Of a stretch of 64,000 nucleotides of DNA, positions 1 to 7,035 are shown in pieces. The translations under genes were made by a program, and so were the position numbers. Where the stretch lies: positions 2,402,001 through 2,466,000 of the forward strand of contig NZ_CP059449.1 in the NCBI RefSeq assembly GCF_022023855.1. The letters are read 5' to 3'. Under the pieces are notes generated by a model, which had not been told where the DNA came from, did no database searches, and worked only from the letters and a program-made list of their open reading frames with translations. The DNA is from Azospirillum brasilense. Its GTDB lineage: Bacteria > Pseudomonadota > Alphaproteobacteria > Azospirillales > Azospirillaceae. Each line of letters starts with the position of its first letter. Position 1 is the stretch's first letter.

Positions 1-1102
1 GACGCAGGTCGCGTTCGAGCTTTTGGCTGTATTTGGACATCGAGTAGCAGAACACCCAGTAGATCACGCCGATGAACAGGTAGGCCTCGCGGTAGAAGCC
101 GCGCCACGCCGGGTCGGACAGCGCCGCCTTGGCGGTGCCCAGCAGGTCGTAGAGGCCGATGATGATGACCAGCGACGTGTCCTTGAAGAAGCTGATAAAG
201 GTGTTCACCAGCGGCGGGATGGAGATGGCGAGCGCCTGCGGCAGGATGATCTTGCCCATCGCCTGCCAGTAGTTCAGGCCCAGCGCATCGGCCGCCTCGT
301 ACTGGCCCTTCGGAATGGCCTGGAGACCGCCGCGGATCGCCTCCGCCATATAGGCGGCGGCGAACATGATGAAGGCGATCTGCGCGCGCAGCAGCTTGTC
401 GAAGTTCACGCCGGTCGGCAGGAACAGCGGGAACATCACCGAGGCCATGAACAGCAGGCTGATCAGCGGCACGCCTCGGATCAGCTCGATGTAGGTCACC
501 GAGATCACCCGGATGGCGGGAAGCTGCGAGCGCCGGCCGAGCGCCAGCAGGACCGACGCCGGGAAGGCCACGGACAGGCCGACCACCGAGAGCATCAGCG
601 TCAGCGGCAGGCCGCCCCACAGCGTGTTCTCGACATAGGTCAGGCCCAGCACGCCGCCCCACATCAGCACGCCGACCGCGGTCAAGCCGGCGATCCAGAC
701 GAGAGCCAGCCAGGGCTTCCAGAAACGGCGGTCGCAGCTCGCCAGCACCAGCGCGATGATGATCACGATAGTGATCAGCGGCCGCCACTGCTCGTCGTAC
801 GGGAAGGTGCCGAACATGACGAAGCGCAGCTTCTCGCTGACGAAGGTCCAGCAGGCGCCGCCCTCCTGCCGGCACACCTGGGGCGGCGTGCCGAAGCTGT
901 TGGCGCTGAAGATCAGCCAGTCGAGAAGCGGCGGGATCGCCTTGAACAGCAGCCAGGCGATCAGGATGGTCAGGAGCGCGTTGTACCAGGTGTTGAACAG
1001 GTTGTTGCGCAGCCACGCCACGGGGCCGACGGTGTTGGACGGCGGACGCTCGTCGGGGATGCTTCCGGTAGGGACGTTGCCGGTATGGACGTTGTCTGTC
1101 AT
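1..1102 (-). CDS. aapM: Amino-acid ABC transporter permease, AapM-like (partial, 3' end cut by window)
   Basis: Inner-membrane permease, second of a pair, of a general L-amino-acid ABC importer. The minus-strand reading starts MTDNVHTGNVPTGSIPDERP at the ATG 5 nt after the aapQ stop. It has a hydrophobic segment near residue 45, a long periplasmic stretch with QVCRQEGGACW, and near the C-terminus the EAADALGLNYWQAM loop typical of HisMQ-type permeases, which docks on the ATPase. The frame is open to base 1; the last residues seen (SKYSQKLERDLR) look like the usual C-terminal tail, so only a few residues and the aapP ATPase gene should lie outside. The order J-Q-M matches the Rhizobium Aap operon. 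The name rests on order and sequence feel; a Bzt-type transporter is the close alternative. Confidence 0.88.
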   Translation of the reverse strand, partial: MTDNVHTGNVPTGSIPDERPPSNTVGPVAWLRNNLFNTWYNALLTILIAWLLFKAIPPLLDWLIFSANSFGTPPQVCRQEGGACWTFVSEKLRFVMFGTFPYDEQWRPLITIVIIIALVLASCDRRFWKPWLALVWIAGLTAVGVLMWGGVLGLTYVENTLWGGLPLTLMLSVVGLSVAFPASVLLALGRRSQLPAIRVISVTYIELIRGVPLISLLFMASVMFPLFLPTGVNFDKLLRAQIAFIMFAAAYMAEAIRGGLQAIPKGQYEAADALGLNYWQAMGKIILPQALAISIPPLVNTFISFFKDTSLVIIIGLYDLLGTAKAALSDPAWRGFYREAYLFIGVIYWVFCYSMSKYSQKLERDLR

Positions 1103-1107
1103 GGCCG

Positions 1108-2307
1108 TCAGCGCTCCACCAGCGCGATGCGCTTGTTGTACCAGTTCATGAAGATCGAGATGCCCAGGCTGATGACCAGATAGGTGCCCATGATCATCGC
1201 CACGCCCTCGATCGCCTGACCGGTCTGGTTCAGCGTCGTGTTGGCGATCGACACCAGATCCGGGTACCCGATGGCGAGCGCCAGAGAACTGTTCTTGGTC
1301 AGGTTCAGATACTGGCTGGTCAGCGGCGGCACGATCACCCGTAGCGCCTGCGGCAGGACGACGAGCCGCAGCGTCTTGCCGCTGTCGATGCCCAGCGCCC
1401 TTGCGGCTTCCGTCTGGCCCCAATTGACCGCCAGGATGCCGCTGCGCACCACCTCGGCGATGAAGGCCGCGGTGTAGACGACCAGCCCGACCAGGATCGC
1501 GAAGAACTCCGGAGTGAGGACCACACCGCCGACGAAGTTGAAGCCCTGCAGCTTCGGCACGTCCAGCGCCGTCGGCGCGCCGCCGGCGATGTAGGCGATC
1601 AACGGAAGACCGACGAGCAGACCCAGGCTCGCCGATCCGATCGGGAAGGGCTGGCCCGTCCGCTCCTGCCGGGCCTTGGCCCAGCGCCGCAGGAAGACCA
1701 CGGCGATCACGGCGATGGCGAGCGCGAAGGCCATCATGCCCCACACCGGGTCGGCGGAGGGCACCGGAACGAACAGGCCGCGCTGCGACAGGAACACGCC
1801 GGGGATCGGGTTCAGCGCCTGCCGCACCGGCGGCATGCTTTCCGAGACCAGTGCGTACCAGAAGAAGAGCTGGAGCAGCGGCGGGATGTTGCGGACAATC
1901 TCCACGTAGGTGGAGGCAAGCTTGGCGATCAGCCAGTTGCTGGACAGGCGGGCGACGCCGATCAGCGTGCCCAGCACGGTCGCCAGGACGACGCCGATGA
2001 TCGACACCTTCAGCGTGTTCAGCACGCCGACCAGGAAGGCCCGGCCGTAGCTGTCCCGCGGATGATAGTCGATCAGGCTCTCACCGATGCCGAAGGAGGC
2101 CTCACGCTCCAGGAATCCGAATCCTGTCGCGATAGACCGCTTCGACAGGTTGTCGAGCGTGTTGTGGATAAGGAACCAGCCGACCGCGATGACGATGCCG
2201 ACCACCAGAATCTGGTAGAACACGGCACGGACCGTCGGGTCGCTGAGGGAAAATGAAACACCGCCAGGCGCGCTTGGGCGCGCGGTGTCCCGGGTCTTGC
2301 TGGCCAC
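1108..2307 (-). CDS. aapQ: Amino-acid ABC transporter permease, AapQ-like
   Basis: First permease subunit of the Aap-type L-amino-acid importer, 399 aa, in the inner membrane. It has an N-terminal membrane segment (about residues 28-48), a long periplasmic insert before the transport domain, several further helices, and the EAARALGIDSGKTLRLVVLP coupling loop near residue 300. The length (about 400 aa) fits AapQ/BztB, which are longer than HisQ. The start is GTG, preceded by GGGGAGAG about 6 nt away. It follows the aapJ-like gene after a 199-nt gap holding an intrinsic terminator and is nearly fused to aapM. The substrate is inferred from family, not visible in the permease. Confidence 0.9.
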   Translation of the reverse strand: MASKTRDTARPSAPGGVSFSLSDPTVRAVFYQILVVGIVIAVGWFLIHNTLDNLSKRSIATGFGFLEREASFGIGESLIDYHPRDSYGRAFLVGVLNTLKVSIIGVVLATVLGTLIGVARLSSNWLIAKLASTYVEIVRNIPPLLQLFFWYALVSESMPPVRQALNPIPGVFLSQRGLFVPVPSADPVWGMMAFALAIAVIAVVFLRRWAKARQERTGQPFPIGSASLGLLVGLPLIAYIAGGAPTALDVPKLQGFNFVGGVVLTPEFFAILVGLVVYTAAFIAEVVRSGILAVNWGQTEAARALGIDSGKTLRLVVLPQALRVIVPPLTSQYLNLTKNSSLALAIGYPDLVSIANTTLNQTGQAIEGVAMIMGTYLVISLGISIFMNWYNKRIALVER

Positions 2308-2452
2308 GGTTCTCTCCCCTCACCAGCATGGCGTAAGGGCGCCGGCCGCCTCCCGAACGTCCGCCGCAACTTGCGCCACGTATATCGTCTCCCAAACGGG
2401 CCTGCGGCACGGGCATGATTCTTGTCGCCCTGCGGCCGCCCCGCCCGTCGTC

Positions 2453-2494
2453 AAAAAAAGGAAGGACCGCGGGCCTCCCTGTGGTCCGCGGTCC
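2453..2494 (-). terminator. Intrinsic terminator/attenuator between aapJ and aapQ
   Basis: A perfect 9-bp stem (GGACCGCGG at 2464-2472 with CCGCGGTCC at 2486-2494) is followed on the minus strand by TTCCTTTTTTT. It lies about 12 nt after the aapJ stop and before aapQ, so most transcripts should end after the binding protein and a fraction read through to the permeases. Confidence 0.85.
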
Positions 2495-2506
2495 CCCTTT
2501 CCGTCC

Positions 2507-3529
2507 TCAGCGGATCGGCATCGCGTACTGCAGACCACCATTGGTCCACAGCGCGTTCAGGCCGCGCTCCAGCTTCAGCGGGGTCTTCATGCCGACGTTG
2601 CGCTCGAAGATCTCACCATAGTTGCCCATGGTCTTGATCACGTTGTAGGCCCACTTCTCGTCCAGGCCCAGCGCCTTGCCCATGCCCGGCGAGGTGCCGA
2701 GGATGCGCTGGATCTCCGGGTTCTTGCTGTTCACGAACTCGTCGACGTTCTTGGAGGTGATGCCCATCTCTTCGGCCTGGATGGTGGCATAGACGGTCCA
2801 CTTCACCACATCGAACCACTGGTCGTCACCGTGACGGACGGCGGGGGCCAGCGGCTCTTTGGAGATGATCTCCGGGAGGATGATGTGGTCGTCCGGAACC
2901 GGGGCCACGCCCGCGCGGGTTCCGGCCAAGCCGGACGCGTCGGTCGTCAGCACGTCGCAGCGGCCGGCGAAGTAGGCGGCGTTCACCTCGTCGTTCGACT
3001 CGATGACGACCGGGTTGTAGGACATGTTGTTGGTGCGGAAATAGTCCGCGAGATTCAGTTCGGTCGTGGTGCCGGCCTGGACGCAGACGGTGGCGCCGTT
3101 CAGCTCCTTGGCGCTCTTCACGCCGAGCTTCTTGTTCACCATGAAGCCCTGGCCGTCATAATAGGTGACCGGGGCGAAGTTCAGGCCGACCGAGGTGTCG
3201 CGGGTCAGCGTGACGGTGGTGTTGCGCGACAGCAGATCGACCTCGCCCGATTGGATGGCGGGGAAGCGCTGCTGGGCCGACAGCGGGGTGAACTTGACCT
3301 TGTTGGGGTCGTTGAACAGCGCAACCGCGACCGCGCGGCAGTAATCGACATCGAGACCGGTCCAGTTGCCCGAGCTGTCGGGGTTGCCGAAGCCCGGAAG
3401 GCCGGCGTTCACGCCGCACTGGACGAAGCCGCGGCCCTTGACGGCGTCCAGCGTCGGACCGGCCTGGGCGCCGGTCACGGCGCCGAACACCACGGCCGCG
3501 GCAGCAGCGGCGAGGATTCCCGATTTCAT
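2507..3529 (-). CDS. aapJ: Amino-acid ABC transporter periplasmic binding protein, AapJ-like
   Basis: Periplasmic solute-binding protein of the Aap-type importer, 340 aa. A signal peptide (MKSGILAAAAAAVVFGAVTG, then AQAGP) precedes a type-3 solute-binding fold with GLDVDYCRAVAVALF, the RDTSVGLNFAPVTYYDGQGF segment and KEPLAPAVRHGDDQWFDVVK, all usual for AapJ/BztA. The ATG at 3529 is preferred because GGAG sits 6 nt upstream; an in-frame GTG 12 nt earlier overlaps that ribosome site. It is the first gene of the minus-strand operon, with its own terminator downstream, which favours excess binding protein. The 228-nt region to the divergent lyase gene must hold both promoters; I could not fix a clear -35/-10. 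Confidence 0.92.
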   Translation of the reverse strand: MKSGILAAAAAAVVFGAVTGAQAGPTLDAVKGRGFVQCGVNAGLPGFGNPDSSGNWTGLDVDYCRAVAVALFNDPNKVKFTPLSAQQRFPAIQSGEVDLLSRNTTVTLTRDTSVGLNFAPVTYYDGQGFMVNKKLGVKSAKELNGATVCVQAGTTTELNLADYFRTNNMSYNPVVIESNDEVNAAYFAGRCDVLTTDASGLAGTRAGVAPVPDDHIILPEIISKEPLAPAVRHGDDQWFDVVKWTVYATIQAEEMGITSKNVDEFVNSKNPEIQRILGTSPGMGKALGLDEKWAYNVIKTMGNYGEIFERNVGMKTPLKLERGLNALWTNGGLQYAMPIR

Positions 3530-3769
3530 ATTAAGCTCCACCCTGTTCTTGCGTTTTTACGCTTAGGTTCATGCATTGCGCGGCCCGCATGGCGGACACG
3601 CGCGTGTGACAAGAGTGCACCAACCGCATCCGGCTTGTCGAATCATCCTTAAGCCGTGCATTTGGCTTGGTTATCCCTTACAGAGGCTTAGGGAAAAGAA
3701 TCTTTGACGGTCGGGTCCATCTTGGAAAGTCAGGATGCGGCCTCCGTCATTGTTGTTGCGGGAAGCCCC

Positions 3770-4948
3770 ATGAAAGACGCACGAAAAGATACGATCCTCG
3801 GGCACGCCGGGCTCAGCCCGCGCGAGAATCACGGAATCGTGAATCCGCCGGTCTACCATTGCTCGACGGTGCTGTTCCCGACGCTGGAGGATCTGGAAGC
3901 GGGTGACCAAGCTCCTTTCGACCGCATCAACTATGGGCGCATCGGGACTCCGACCACGCTGGCCTTCGAGCAGGCGATCGCGGAGCTTGAGGGAGCCTAC
4001 CGCTCCGTCAACACCGGGTCGGGCCTGAACGCCATCGCCACGGCGCTCTTCGCCTTCACCAAGACGGGCGACCATGTGCTGATCACCGACAGCGCCTACG
4101 GTCCGACCCGCCGATTCGCCAACGACACGCTCGTCCCCTACGGCGTGGAGGTCGAGTATTTCGATCCCACCATCGGCGCCGGCATCATCAGGTTGCTGAA
4201 GCCGAACACCAGCGTGGTATTCCTCGAATCGCCGGGTTCGCTGACCTTCGAGGTGCAGGACGTCCCCGCCATCGCCGCCGCGGCCAAGACGGTGGGCGCC
4301 ACGGTGATGATCGACAATACCTGGGCCACCCCCCTCTTCTTCCAGCCGCTGCGGCACGGGGTGGACGTGTCGATCCACTCGGCCACCAAATACATCGTCG
4401 GCCACGCCGACGCGATGCTGGGCGTGATCTCCTGCGCCAACGAGGCGCAATGGCTGGCCGTGAAGAAGGCTGCCACGCGGACGGGAACCTGCGCCGGACC
4501 GGACGACATCTATCTTGGGCTGCGCGGCCTGCGCACCCTGTCCGTCCGTCTGAAGCAGCACGAGGCAAGCGCGCTCGCCCTGGCCGAGTGGCTGTCGAAG
4601 CAGCCCGAGGTCACGCGCATCCTGCATCCGGCCTTCCCCGAATGCCCAGGCCATGAGCTGTGGAAGCGCGACATCGGACGCTCCTCCGGCCTGTTTTCCA
4701 TCGTCATGAACGCAGTGCCGAAGCCGGCCCTGTCGGCGATGCTGAACTCCCTGGAACTGTTCGGGCTGGGTTACAGCTGGGGCGGGTTCGAAAGCCTGAT
4801 CCTGCCGGCGCGCCCGGCCGCCATCCGCACGGCGACCCGCTGGACCGAACCCGGCACCATGCTGCGCCTGCACGCCGGGCTGGAGGACGTGGACGATCTC
4901 ATCCGCGACCTGGACGGCGCCTTCGCCCGCCTGAGGGCCGCCCTGTAA
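3770..4948 (+). CDS. metC: Cystathionine beta-lyase (PLP-dependent)
   Basis: PLP enzyme of the Cys/Met metabolism family, 392 aa, cytoplasmic. Visible landmarks are NPPVYHCSTVLFPTLEDLEA near the N-terminus, the SGLNAIATAL cofactor-contact region, IDNTWATPLFFQPL, and the PLP-lysine segment SIHSATKYIVGHADAMLGV. MetC splits cystathionine to homocysteine, pyruvate and ammonia; the NTWATPLFFQPLRHGVD stretch and ending RLHAGLEDVDDLIRDL favour MetC over gamma-synthase. The ATG at 3770 is chosen for GGGAAG 5 nt upstream; a TTG 66 nt earlier keeps the frame open but lacks a ribosome site. It is divergent from aapJ and 41 nt upstream of hisI. Other beta/gamma-lyase specificities remain possible. Confidence 0.88.
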   Translation: MKDARKDTILGHAGLSPRENHGIVNPPVYHCSTVLFPTLEDLEAGDQAPFDRINYGRIGTPTTLAFEQAIAELEGAYRSVNTGSGLNAIATALFAFTKTGDHVLITDSAYGPTRRFANDTLVPYGVEVEYFDPTIGAGIIRLLKPNTSVVFLESPGSLTFEVQDVPAIAAAAKTVGATVMIDNTWATPLFFQPLRHGVDVSIHSATKYIVGHADAMLGVISCANEAQWLAVKKAATRTGTCAGPDDIYLGLRGLRTLSVRLKQHEASALALAEWLSKQPEVTRILHPAFPECPGHELWKRDIGRSSGLFSIVMNAVPKPALSAMLNSLELFGLGYSWGGFESLILPARPAAIRTATRWTEPGTMLRLHAGLEDVDDLIRDLDGAFARLRAAL

Positions 4949-4989
4949 AGGGCGGGTCCCGACGAGCACACACACGAGGATTGAACATC

Positions 4990-5424
4990 ATGACGGACGC
5001 CACCGCGCCCGGGGCCTCAGTCGAGCCCTCGTTCGATGACGTGATCGCCGCCATCGCCTTCAACGCCGACGGGCTGGTTCCCGCCATCGCCCAGGCCGAG
5101 GGAACCGGCGAGATCCTGATGATGGCCTGGATGAACCGCGACGCCGTTCTGGAAACGCTGCGCACAGGGCGCGTCTGCTATTGGTCGCGATCCCGCAAGG
5201 GGCTGTGGCGCAAGGGCGAGACCTCCGGCCAGATGCAGCGGCTGAAGGACTTCCGCGTCGATTGCGACGGCGACACCCTGCTGGTGATCGTGAAACAGGA
5301 CGGCGTGGCCTGCCACACCGGACGGCGCAGCTGCTTCTACCGCGCGCTGCGTGATGGGAAGCTCACCATCATTCAAGACGTTGAAACCGATCCTTCGGTT
5401 CTCTACGGACACACGCATAAGTAA
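4990..5424 (+). CDS. hisI: Phosphoribosyl-AMP cyclohydrolase
   Basis: Third step of histidine biosynthesis: opens the purine ring of PR-AMP to give ProFAR; cytoplasmic and metal-dependent, 144 aa, the size of a stand-alone HisI without HisE. Motifs are ILMMAWMNRDAVLETLRTG, CYWSRSRKGLWRKGETSGQ, the metal-binding VDCDGDTLL and the cysteine pair in GVACHTGRRSCFYR. The ATG at 4990 fits the family N-terminus; upstream in-frame sequence is the 3' part of metC in another frame. It follows metC by 41 nt and is not near other his genes, as is common in alphaproteobacteria. Its likely transcript end is the first hairpin of the non-coding RNA pair downstream. Confidence 0.95.
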   Translation: MTDATAPGASVEPSFDDVIAAIAFNADGLVPAIAQAEGTGEILMMAWMNRDAVLETLRTGRVCYWSRSRKGLWRKGETSGQMQRLKDFRVDCDGDTLLVIVKQDGVACHTGRRSCFYRALRDGKLTIIQDVETDPSVLYGHTHK

Positions 5425-5457
5425 GACGCTAAACCTTCGCTGCAATGCGAAAAGTGT

Positions 5458-5471
5458 TTGATCTATGTCAA
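5458..5471 (+). promoter_or_regulatory. FNR/FixK-type box 1, upstream of sRNA unit 1
   Basis: TTGAT-CTAT-GTCAA differs from the FNR/FixK consensus TTGAT-N4-ATCAA at one base. Its centre lies 41.5 bp upstream of G5506, and TAGAAA at 5494-5499 fits a -10, the layout of a class II activated promoter. Spacing to the shared RNA segment equals that in unit 2. Confidence 0.7.
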
Positions 5472-5505
5472 CGTAGCCCGGGGCGGGAAGAGGTAGAAAG
5501 CTCTT

Positions 5506-5569
5506 GTCTCTAACCCTCCCTGTATTCGCCTATGCCGGGGGTTCCAATGGAACCCTCGGCTATTTTTTT
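5506..5569 (+). ncRNA. Putative oxygen-regulated small RNA, unit 1 (about 64 nt)
   Basis: The predicted RNA starts inside a 25-nt segment (5503-5527) repeated exactly at 5667-5691, containing the single-stranded core CTCTAACCCTCCCTG, then ends in a 12-bp hairpin (5534-5545 with 5549-5560, one G-U pair) and TATTTTTTT. CCCUCCC is complementary to a strong Shine-Dalgarno (GGGAGGG), the theme of alphaproteobacterial anti-SD sRNAs. No open frame of note fits. The 5' end is inferred from box spacing; a hisI terminator alone would not explain the conserved segment or the box. Confidence 0.7.
5534..5569 (+). terminator. Intrinsic terminator of sRNA unit 1 (also downstream of hisI)
   Basis: Stem GCCGGGGGTTCC / GGAACCCTCGGC with a 3-nt loop is followed by TATTTTTTT. 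It is a textbook intrinsic terminator and would also stop hisI transcripts. Confidence 0.93.
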
Positions 5570-5621
5570 GTCCAAAGTCAAAGTCGGTCCGGTTGCAGCG
5601 TATCGATAAAATTATCGCAGA

Positions 5622-5635
5622 TTGATGCAGATCAA
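5622..5635 (+). promoter_or_regulatory. FNR/FixK-type box 2, upstream of sRNA unit 2
   Basis: TTGAT-GCAG-ATCAA is a perfect match to TTGAT-N4-ATCAA. Its centre is 41.5 bp upstream of G5670, with TAAACA at 5658-5663 in the -10 position. Box start to shared RNA segment is 45 nt, exactly as in unit 1. Confidence 0.78.
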
Positions 5636-5669
5636 CGAAGCGGGTCGCCCGAACAGTTAAACAGTCCTT

Positions 5670-5730
5670 GTCTCTAACCCTCCCTGTATTCACTTAACCG
5701 GAGATCCACTGGATCTCCGGTTTTTTCTTT
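5670..5730 (+). ncRNA. Putative oxygen-regulated small RNA, unit 2 (about 61 nt)
   Basis: Twin of unit 1: the same 25-nt 5' segment (5667-5691) is followed by a different but equally shaped terminator hairpin (CCGGAGATCC / GGATCTCCGG, 3-nt loop) and TTTTTTCTTT. The stem sequence has diverged while the exposed 5' segment is identical, which argues that the segment is the functional part. It sits between unit 1 and the convergent DUF6460 gene. Confidence 0.72.
5696..5730 (+). terminator. Intrinsic terminator of sRNA unit 2
   Basis: A perfect 10-bp stem (5698-5707 with 5711-5720, extendable by two A-T pairs) is followed by TTTTTTCTTT. Confidence 0.93.
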
Positions 5731-5756
5731 TGCGGGCGATGGAGATTGGGATTGCG

Positions 5757-6002
5757 TTACGGGCGGTGCCGCGTGCGCGTCCAACGCATGAGCGCTCCAA
5801 TGACGGACAGCGGAACGACGATCACCGCTCCGATCAGGATATAGGGCAGCGCCCAATGGAACATGTCCGCGGCAAGGCGGGCGATGTCCTGGATGGTAGC
5901 CCAACTGTTGGTCAGGATGCTGGCCGGATTGATGTCCAGAAAGGACAGAACCAACCCGACCACGAAACACAGCAGAAGCGTTCTGACGACCCAACCCACC
6001 AA
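5757..6002 (-). CDS. Small inner-membrane protein, DUF6460-like
   Basis: 81-aa protein with two hydrophobic helices (about residues 4-22 and 49-70) around an amphipathic middle (NPASILTNSWATIQDIARL). Pattern and length resemble the DUF6460 family of alphaproteobacteria, function unknown; the family name is from memory. It converges on the small-RNA pair, with its stop about 27 nt beyond their last terminator. A basic C-terminus (RWTRTRHRP) suggests it faces the cytoplasm. Confidence 0.65.
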   Translation of the reverse strand: MVGWVVRTLLLCFVVGLVLSFLDINPASILTNSWATIQDIARLAADMFHWALPYILIGAVIVVPLSVIGALMRWTRTRHRP

Positions 6003-6446
6003 GACATCACCTCATACTGACGCCAAACGGCGTGGGATTGATCAAGCGCCCCGAGAAACGCCACCGGCACGGAGACCGTTCCTTGCGGTAGATGGTTACG
6101 GCGGTGGAGCATGAGAACGCCTTAGCCCCGCCTCACGCACACGCTTTCGAGTTATCCCTATTTTCTGTGGATAACTTTGTGGATGAATCTCGAAGCCCGT
6201 TGGGGTGGCGTTAACTTGTCTCCATGCCCTCAAATTGGGCGTGGTCATCGCGACGCGAAACCATTGGATACACTGCACATCGTCAGCGTTACACCGCAAC
6301 CATAGGCTTCACATCGCTTTGGCCTACGGCAATGGGGATATGGGGATAACTATGTTGACCGTTTTTGAGAATCGACAGAGGGTCCGCTGATGATGACCAG
6401 CGGACGGCCCACGATGGTGCTGGAGGAATGGTGCTGCGGAGAAAGG
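6003..6446. other. 444-nt intergenic region with DnaA-box-like cluster
   Basis: No credible gene is seen. A perfect DnaA consensus in reverse (TGTGGATAA, 6166-6174), one-mismatch copies TGTGGATGA (6178-6186) and TGGGGATAA (6341-6349), and a looser TTATCCCTA (6152-6160) occur in the least GC-rich part. A hairpin TCCGCTG/CAGCGGA (6383-6404) lies beyond the tRNA-Arg 3' end without a T tract. Confidence 0.5.
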
Positions 6447-6523
6447 TGGCGACCCCAGCAGGATTCGAACCTGCGACCTATCGCTTAGAAGGCGATTGCT
6501 CTATCCAACTGAGCTATGGGGCC
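6447..6523 (-). tRNA. tRNA-Arg (anticodon TCT)
   Basis: Cloverleaf read on the minus strand: acceptor GGCCCCA paired with TGGGGTC (one G-U), D-arm GCTCAGTTGGATAGAGC, anticodon stem ATCGC/GCGAT around CTTCTAA, T-arm GCAGG-TTCGAAT-CCTGC, discriminator G and encoded CCA. Confidence 0.97.
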
Positions 6524-6533
6524 CCGGTCCGGA

Positions 6534-6830
6534 TCAGAATCGCGGACGGTCCATACGGAAGTTGTCGGCGTAGTTGCGCGGACGGACGCGGCGCACCGGC
6601 GCATCCTGGACCGTATAGTCCCAGCCCTTGCGCTGGGCGAAGGCGACCGCCTCCTCCGACGTCTCGAAACCGATGCGCACCTGGTTCAGCGTATCGCCGG
6701 AGCTGATCCAGCCCATCAGCGGCTCCGGACGGCGCGGGGTTTCGATCTCGTACTCGAGCAACCAACGATGCGTCTTGGCACGCCCGGACTGAGTGGCCGC
6801 TTTGCTCGGCTGGTAGATCCGGACCTTCAT
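6534..6830 (-). CDS. NDUFS4-like complex I accessory subunit (ETC complex I subunit family)
   Basis: 98-aa homologue of the mitochondrial 18-kDa complex I subunit NDUFS4, found in alphaproteobacteria, which supports NADH:quinone oxidoreductase assembly or stability. Motifs are VRIYQPSKAATQSGRAKTHR, WLLEYE, LMGWISSGDTLNQVRIGF, FETSEEAVAFAQRKGWDYTV and the basic tail RPRNYADNF. The ATG at 6830 is chosen because AGAGGAG lies about 11 nt upstream; the frame stays open through the upstream tRNA but that part is not protein-like. It lies between two tRNA genes on the same strand, its stop only 10 nt before tRNA-Arg, so joint transcription is likely. The nuo operon is not in the window. Confidence 0.9.
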   Translation of the reverse strand: MKVRIYQPSKAATQSGRAKTHRWLLEYEIETPRRPEPLMGWISSGDTLNQVRIGFETSEEAVAFAQRKGWDYTVQDAPVRRVRPRNYADNFRMDRPRF

Positions 6831-6878
6831 GACGCGGCATCTCCTCTGATACGTGCGTGTGCATCGTTCGAATTTCGT

Positions 6879-6956
6879 TGGTCGGGGCGCCCGGATTCGA
6901 ACCGGGGGCCTCCAGTACCCAAAACTGGCGCGCTGACCAGACTGCGCTACGCCCCG
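6879..6956 (-). tRNA. tRNA-Pro (anticodon TGG)
   Basis: Cloverleaf read on the minus strand: acceptor CGGGGCG/CGCCCCG, anticodon stem CCAGT/ACTGG around TTTGGGT, T-arm CCCGG-TTCGAAT-CCGGG, discriminator A and encoded CCA. Confidence 0.97.
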
Positions 6957-7035
6957 ACGTCGCGCAGTGGAATACACGAACCCTGAGCGGACGGCAAGAC
7001 GCTGCCGCATCTATCCCGCAGGGTGGACCTTCCGT

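Noticed and set aside
23..1183. 386-aa plus-strand frame at the window start
   Set aside because: Antisense to the aapM-like permease, whose minus-strand frame has all family motifs.
3542..3769. SAM riboswitch before metC
   Set aside because: No recognisable SAM-II core or pairing pattern was found by eye.
5463..5693. 76-aa minus-strand frame across the small-RNA pair
   Set aside because: It crosses two terminators and two promoter elements and has no protein-like pattern or ribosome site.
6038..6048. TTGATCAA as another FNR box
   Set aside because: Half-sites lack the 4-nt spacer needed; the same applies near 47963.
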